Source: an uncultured Burkholderiales bacterium
Lineage (GTDB): Bacteria; Pseudomonadota; Gammaproteobacteria; Burkholderiales; Burkholderiaceae_C
Assembly: GCA_903856995.1 (NCBI GenBank)
Contig: CAIODK010000270.1
Span: 1 to 17,998 of the forward strand
Reading direction: 5' to 3'
Length of the DNA stretch: 17,998 nt
Made by a program: the position numbers and the translations under genes. The notes beneath the pieces were generated by a model. That model was not told where the DNA came from. It saw only the letters and a program-made list of their open reading frames with translations, and did not search any database. This document shows positions 14,729-17,998 of this stretch, piece after piece. Within the stretch, counting starts at the first letter, position 1. Each line of letters opens with the position of its first letter.

Positions 14729-15224
14729 CAGCGTCTGGCAGCGGCAGCGGCATGACCGCAATGCCCTCGTCGATCAATGCTTCAGTTTCTTGCGGTGTTG
14801 CATGTCCACGGATATTGCGCGGCTCAACTTCGCCGTAGTGCATCTTGCGGGCTTCCTCAGGGAAGCTGTCACCCACGTCTTGCGTGTTGGCCACAACATG
14901 ACGCACCATCTTGAGCAACGCCGCCTGCAAATGCGCAGGGTCTAAATTGACCACGTCTTGCGATGGGGGCACGGTTGCCGCACTGAGCATCGCCCTCCCC
15001 TCCTGGACGCCTGCAGCGGCAACGGCATTGCTTTGTGTGCTTCGATCACCACGAACGGTGTTGAGGTTCAGTCTCGGTGCGCTGAGCTTTTTGGTAACGT
15101 CAGCGTCACCACAAAGAGGGCACGAAACCAAGCCGCGTAAGAGCTGGCTTTGAAAATCGTCCTCAGAACCGAACCAGCCCTCGAAGACATGGTGTTGGCC
15201 ACACTGCAGGTCTAAGACTTTCAC
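14709..15224 (-). CDS. DUF1178 family protein with a putative zinc-binding pair
   Basis: The 171-residue protein matches the DUF1178 family: MKVLDLQCGQHHVFEGWFGS at the N-terminus, LVSCPLCG at 32-39, and a C-terminal YGEVEPRNIRGHATPQE. Cys8 with His11/12 and Cys35/Cys38 could form a rubredoxin- or ribbon-like metal site (inference). The function of the family is unknown. It starts with GTG at 15224, whose bases overlap the NUDIX stop codon (GTGA), so translational coupling is likely. At its 3' end it overlaps the 3' end of miaA on the opposite strand by 20 bp. Confidence 0.87.
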   Translation of the reverse strand: MKVLDLQCGQHHVFEGWFGSEDDFQSQLLRGLVSCPLCGDADVTKKLSAPRLNLNTVRGDRSTQSNAVAAAGVQEGRAMLSAATVPPSQDVVNLDPAHLQAALLKMVRHVVANTQDVGDSFPEEARKMHYGEVEPRNIRGHATPQETEALIDEGIAVMPLPLPDAVKESLQ

Positions 15225-15829
15225 GCGCGCTGCCAGTCAAGAGGCCAAGCCCCGCTCAGGTGGTTTTGCAACCAGAGCAAACCTGTGAGGGTTTTGGCAT
15301 CCGTCAAACGCCCATCACGAGACCAGGCCAGAAGCTCATCCACGCTGGCGTCAAACACATCGAGGAACTCACCCTCGTCGAGCTGACGCGCCCCTTGTGT
15401 TAACCCACGCGCAAACCAAATATCGATGAACTCTGTGGAGTAGCTGATGACGGGGTGCAACACACCCGCATGCGCCCACTCGGCCGCGCGGTAGCCTGTT
15501 TCTTCCAGCAGTTCGCGCTGGGCGCACACCCAGCGGTCTTCACCCGGATCGAGCTTGCCAGCGGGGAACTCAATCATCACTTGCTGCACGGGATAGCGGT
15601 ATTGACGCTCCATCACCAAACGGCCATCGTCTCGCAAGGCGATGATCATCACCGCACCTGGGTGGATCACAAACTCTCGCACGGCGGTATCACCACTCGG
15701 CAAGCGCACCGTGTCGCGGAAGGCGTGAAGAAAATGCCCTTTGAACAGCTCTACTTGGTCGATCCTGTGCTCAACCAAGTGGTTGTCATCTGATGAGGTT
15801 GGACCGGTGGTGTTCGTATTGTTCATCAT
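15221..15829 (-). CDS. NUDIX hydrolase, ADP-ribose/ADP-sugar pyrophosphatase type
   Basis: The 202-residue enzyme has a complete Nudix box at 91-113: Gly91, Glu97, then REL-L-EE-TGY at 105-113. The upstream REFVIHPGAVMI and QYRYP segments are characteristic of the ADP-ribose pyrophosphatase (NudF-like) subgroup, which hydrolyses ADP-ribose to AMP and ribose 5-phosphate with Mg2+. Two consecutive ATG codons (15829 and 15826) open the frame, and neither has a ribosome site. The sequence just upstream is the U-tract of the nuo terminator, so a downstream in-frame TTG near residue 18 is an alternative start. It is transcribed from the same strand as nuoMN and coupled to DUF1178. Confidence 0.9.
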   Translation of the reverse strand: MMNNTNTTGPTSSDDNHLVEHRIDQVELFKGHFLHAFRDTVRLPSGDTAVREFVIHPGAVMIIALRDDGRLVMERQYRYPVQQVMIEFPAGKLDPGEDRWVCAQRELLEETGYRAAEWAHAGVLHPVISYSTEFIDIWFARGLTQGARQLDEGEFLDVFDASVDELLAWSRDGRLTDAKTLTGLLWLQNHLSGAWPLDWQRA

Positions 15830-15830
15830 G

Positions 15831-15856
15831 AAAAAAGCCAGCCCAAAGGCTGGCTT
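15831..15856 (-). terminator. Intrinsic terminator of the nuo operon
   Basis: Reading the minus strand after nuoN, AAGCCAGCC, a TTTG loop and GGCTGGCTT form a perfect 9-bp, GC-rich stem followed by six Ts. The T-tract ends one base before the NUDIX ATG at 15829. Confidence 0.85.
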
Positions 15857-15874
15857 AGTTGTTCGTGTCTTCGT

Positions 15875-17362
15875 TTAAGTACCCAACGTAGACACAATGG
15901 CTTTGGCGCACAAGGTCATCAAACCGCCAGGCAATATGCCTAAGATCAAAATCAATGCGCCGTTGATGGACAACACAACGCGCACATCCGCCCCAGCAGA
16001 CACTGTTGTGGCGGTGATGGGCGCATCAAAATACATGACCTTGACGACACGCAAGTAGTAGAAGGCGCCAATCAGCGACATCATGACAGCGAAGATCGCC
16101 AACGCAACCGCACCGGCTTGACCTGATGCGATCAAGGCTTGCAACACCGACAGCTTGGCATAAAAGCCAACCAAGGGTGGCACGCCTGCCAACGAGAACA
16201 TACAAGCGGCCATCACACCAGCATACAAAGGGCTGCGTTGGTTCAAGCCAGCAAGATCCGTGATCTCTTCGCTCTCAAACCCTTCACGTGCCAACAACAA
16301 GATGATGCCGAAGGTCGCCAAGGTCGTCAGCACATACGTGATGACGTAGAACATCGAAGAGCTGTAGGCATTCGCGGCAGCAGCAGTGTTGCCATTGACC
16401 ACGCCGGAGAGCAAGCCGATCAACACAAAGCCCATTTGAGCGATGGTGGAGAACGCCAGCATGCGTTTGAGGTTGGTTTGCGCCACTGCGGCCAAGTTAC
16501 CAATCAACAAGGATCCGATGGACAACACCATCAACATCTGCTGCCAGTCAACCGCCAAGGGCAACAAGCCTTCGACCAACAAGCGAATGGTCATTGCGAA
16601 AGCTGCCAATTTTGGAGCGCCACCAATCATCAAGGTCACCGCAGTCGGTGCACCTTGGTACACATCGGGGATCCACATATGGAAAGGAACGACGCCGAAT
16701 TTGAAAGCCAAACCGCACACCACAAAGACCAAACCCAACACCAAAACTTGGTGTTTGATTTGACCAGAGGCGACCGCTTTGAAAACCGTCGTGATGTCGA
16801 GCGAACCCGTGGCACCGTACAACATGGACAAGCCATAGAGCAAGAAACCACTGGCCAAAGCACCCAACACAAAGTACTTCATGGCAGCCTCGCTGGCTAC
16901 GGCGTTGTCACGACGCAAGGCCACCATGGCATAGCTGCACAAAGTCAACAATTCCAAACCGAGGTACAACACAAGGAAGTTGTTGCCCGAGATCATGACG
17001 AACATGCCCAGCAAAGCAAACATACCCAAAGTGAACAATTCCCCGCCGCGCAACATGTCACGATCCGCTGCGTACGGACGGCCGTAGACCAGCGTGACCA
17101 TCACGGCCAATGAGGCAAAGCACTTGAGCCAACTGCCCATGGGGTCAGACACCACCATGTTGCCAAAGCTATAGACCGTTTGGGCTTGGGTCGCCGCCAC
17201 GGCTTCCAAGTACGCCACGACACCAATCGTGATCAACGACAAAGCGTAGGTGGTGGTACGGCGTGGGCACTTGACGAACAAGTCCACCATGGCGATCACG
17301 ATGGCCATCACAGCCAACAAAATTTCGGGATAAACCGCAGCGATGCTCAGTTTTTCAAACAT
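15875..17362 (-). CDS. nuoN: NADH-quinone oxidoreductase subunit N
   Basis: The 495-residue membrane subunit of complex I is one of three antiporter-like proton-channel subunits and usually the last gene of the nuo operon. It has about 14 hydrophobic helices. Conserved charged residues are visible: Glu137 in LGLELLTL, Lys162 in AAMKYFVLGA, Lys221 in LAFKFGVVPFHMW with His228, and Lys251 in IGGAPKLAAF. These correspond, with a four-residue shift, to E. coli Glu133, Lys158, Lys217, His224 and Lys247 as I recall them. The ATG at 17362 has AGGG eight bases upstream. The gene lies 14 bp after nuoM and is followed by a strong terminator. Confidence 0.96.
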   Translation of the reverse strand: MFEKLSIAAVYPEILLAVMAIVIAMVDLFVKCPRRTTTYALSLITIGVVAYLEAVAATQAQTVYSFGNMVVSDPMGSWLKCFASLAVMVTLVYGRPYAADRDMLRGGELFTLGMFALLGMFVMISGNNFLVLYLGLELLTLCSYAMVALRRDNAVASEAAMKYFVLGALASGFLLYGLSMLYGATGSLDITTVFKAVASGQIKHQVLVLGLVFVVCGLAFKFGVVPFHMWIPDVYQGAPTAVTLMIGGAPKLAAFAMTIRLLVEGLLPLAVDWQQMLMVLSIGSLLIGNLAAVAQTNLKRMLAFSTIAQMGFVLIGLLSGVVNGNTAAAANAYSSSMFYVITYVLTTLATFGIILLLAREGFESEEITDLAGLNQRSPLYAGVMAACMFSLAGVPPLVGFYAKLSVLQALIASGQAGAVALAIFAVMMSLIGAFYYLRVVKVMYFDAPITATTVSAGADVRVVLSINGALILILGILPGGLMTLCAKAIVSTLGT

Positions 17363-17376
17363 TTTTCAATCCCTAT

Positions 17377-17998
17377 TTATTGGGGCAACTTGGAAAGCGC
17401 CACGTGCTTGAGCAAGTCAGCCACGGACACATCCATCACATCAGTGAAGGGTTTGGGGTACAAGCCCATGGCCAACACGGCAATCGCCAACAAGGCCAGC
17501 ATGAAGAACTCACGGCTGTTAATGTCGGTCAACTCTTTCACATGGTCATTGGCCACGGGACCCAGATACACGCGCTTGACCATCCACAAGGTGTAGGCGG
17601 CGCCGAAGATCAGGGCAGATGCAGAGGCAAAGCCGATCCAGAAGTTGTATTTGATGGCGCCCAAGATGACCATCCACTCACCCACGAAGCCGGCTGTGCC
17701 TGGCAAACCGCAGTTGGCCATGGCAAAAAACAATGCGAAGGCTGCGAATTTAGGCATGGTGTTGACAACACCACCGTAACTGGCAATCTCACGTGAGTGC
17801 ATGCGGTCATACAACACACCAATAGACAAGAACATGGCAGCCGACACAAAGCCGTGGGCAATCATCTGCACAATGCCGCCAGAAACACCCAGATCACTGA
17901 AGATGAAAAAGCCCAGCGTAACGAAACCCATATGCGCCACCGATGAGTAGGCCACCAGCTTCTTCATGTCCTGCTGCACCATGGCCACCAGACCGACG
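17377..17998 (-). CDS. nuoM: NADH-quinone oxidoreductase subunit M, C-terminal part (runs off the right edge)
   Basis: About 206 C-terminal residues are visible; the frame is open to the window edge, so the true start lies outside. The segment begins VGLVAMVQQDMKKLVAYSSVAHMGF, the conserved mid-protein stretch of NuoM with the lysine pair in helix 8/9. It then shows ANCGLPGTAGFVGEWMVI, whose Glu corresponds to the terminal-channel glutamate (Glu407 in E. coli NuoM, from memory). NuoM is a proton-translocating antiporter-like subunit of complex I. The downstream neighbour nuoN is 14 bp away, the usual order at the end of nuo operons. Confidence 0.95.
   Translation of the reverse strand, partial: VGLVAMVQQDMKKLVAYSSVAHMGFVTLGFFIFSDLGVSGGIVQMIAHGFVSAAMFLSIGVLYDRMHSREIASYGGVVNTMPKFAAFALFFAMANCGLPGTAGFVGEWMVILGAIKYNFWIGFASASALIFGAAYTLWMVKRVYLGPVANDHVKELTDINSREFFMLALLAIAVLAMGLYPKPFTDVMDVSVADLLKHVALSKLPQ

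Noticed and set aside
16139..17113. A 324-codon open frame on the plus strand opposite nuoN
   Set aside because: The predicted protein is extremely rich in Gln and His, the usual antisense image of a membrane protein gene; no domain is recognisable.
1..17998. tRNA, rRNA, CRISPR, insertion-sequence, phage or toxin-antitoxin content
   Set aside because: No cloverleaf, spaced direct repeats, transposase or integrase motifs were seen; nearly all bases are assigned to recognised genes with short spacers.

Overview
The window looks like chromosomal DNA from a betaproteobacterium of the order Burkholderiales, most likely Comamonadaceae. This rests on protein style (EtfAB, NuoM/N, the DUF1178 and VF530 small proteins), on gene neighbourhoods recalled from that group, and on a GC content of roughly 55-60 % in most genes. 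The content is mainly housekeeping. I found no tRNA, rRNA, CRISPR array, insertion sequence, integrase, phage or toxin-antitoxin genes, and no stretch over 300 bases without a gene. I see no convincing undescribed multi-gene system. The findings concern regulation and gene layout.

Region 1 (1-4505, all minus strand) holds electron-transfer and membrane genes. The start of an acyl-CoA dehydrogenase runs off the left edge. Upstream of it lies etfBA, encoding the electron-transfer flavoprotein that takes electrons from such dehydrogenases. etfBA has a clear sigma70-type promoter with a perfect 20-bp palindrome at the expected transcription start and a strong terminator after etfA. Further upstream is a close pair: a class II histone-deacetylase-like amidohydrolase followed 3 bp later by an MscS-type mechanosensitive channel.

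Region 2 (4506-6749) holds mltB, a periplasmic lytic transglycosylase on the plus strand, convergent with an AEC-family permease. The permease is markedly AT-richer than everything around it and is the only candidate for recent transfer.

Region 3 (6750-14728) is built around the ancestral tsaE-amiC-mutL-miaA cluster: tRNA t6A modification, cell-division amidase, mismatch repair, tRNA i6A modification. queG (queuosine synthesis) is divergent from tsaE with only 9 bp between the two TTG starts. A VF530-type protein and an inverted dedA interrupt the cluster before mutL. A Bcr/CflA-type efflux gene lies between mutL and miaA and overlaps both. MutL keeps the metal-dependent endonuclease motif, as expected where MutH is absent.

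Region 4 (14709-17998, minus strand) holds the end of the complex I operon (nuoM, nuoN) and its terminator, then a NUDIX ADP-sugar pyrophosphatase and a DUF1178 protein. The NUDIX start codon sits one base past the U-tract of the nuo terminator. The DUF1178 gene runs into the 3' end of miaA with a 20-bp convergent overlap.
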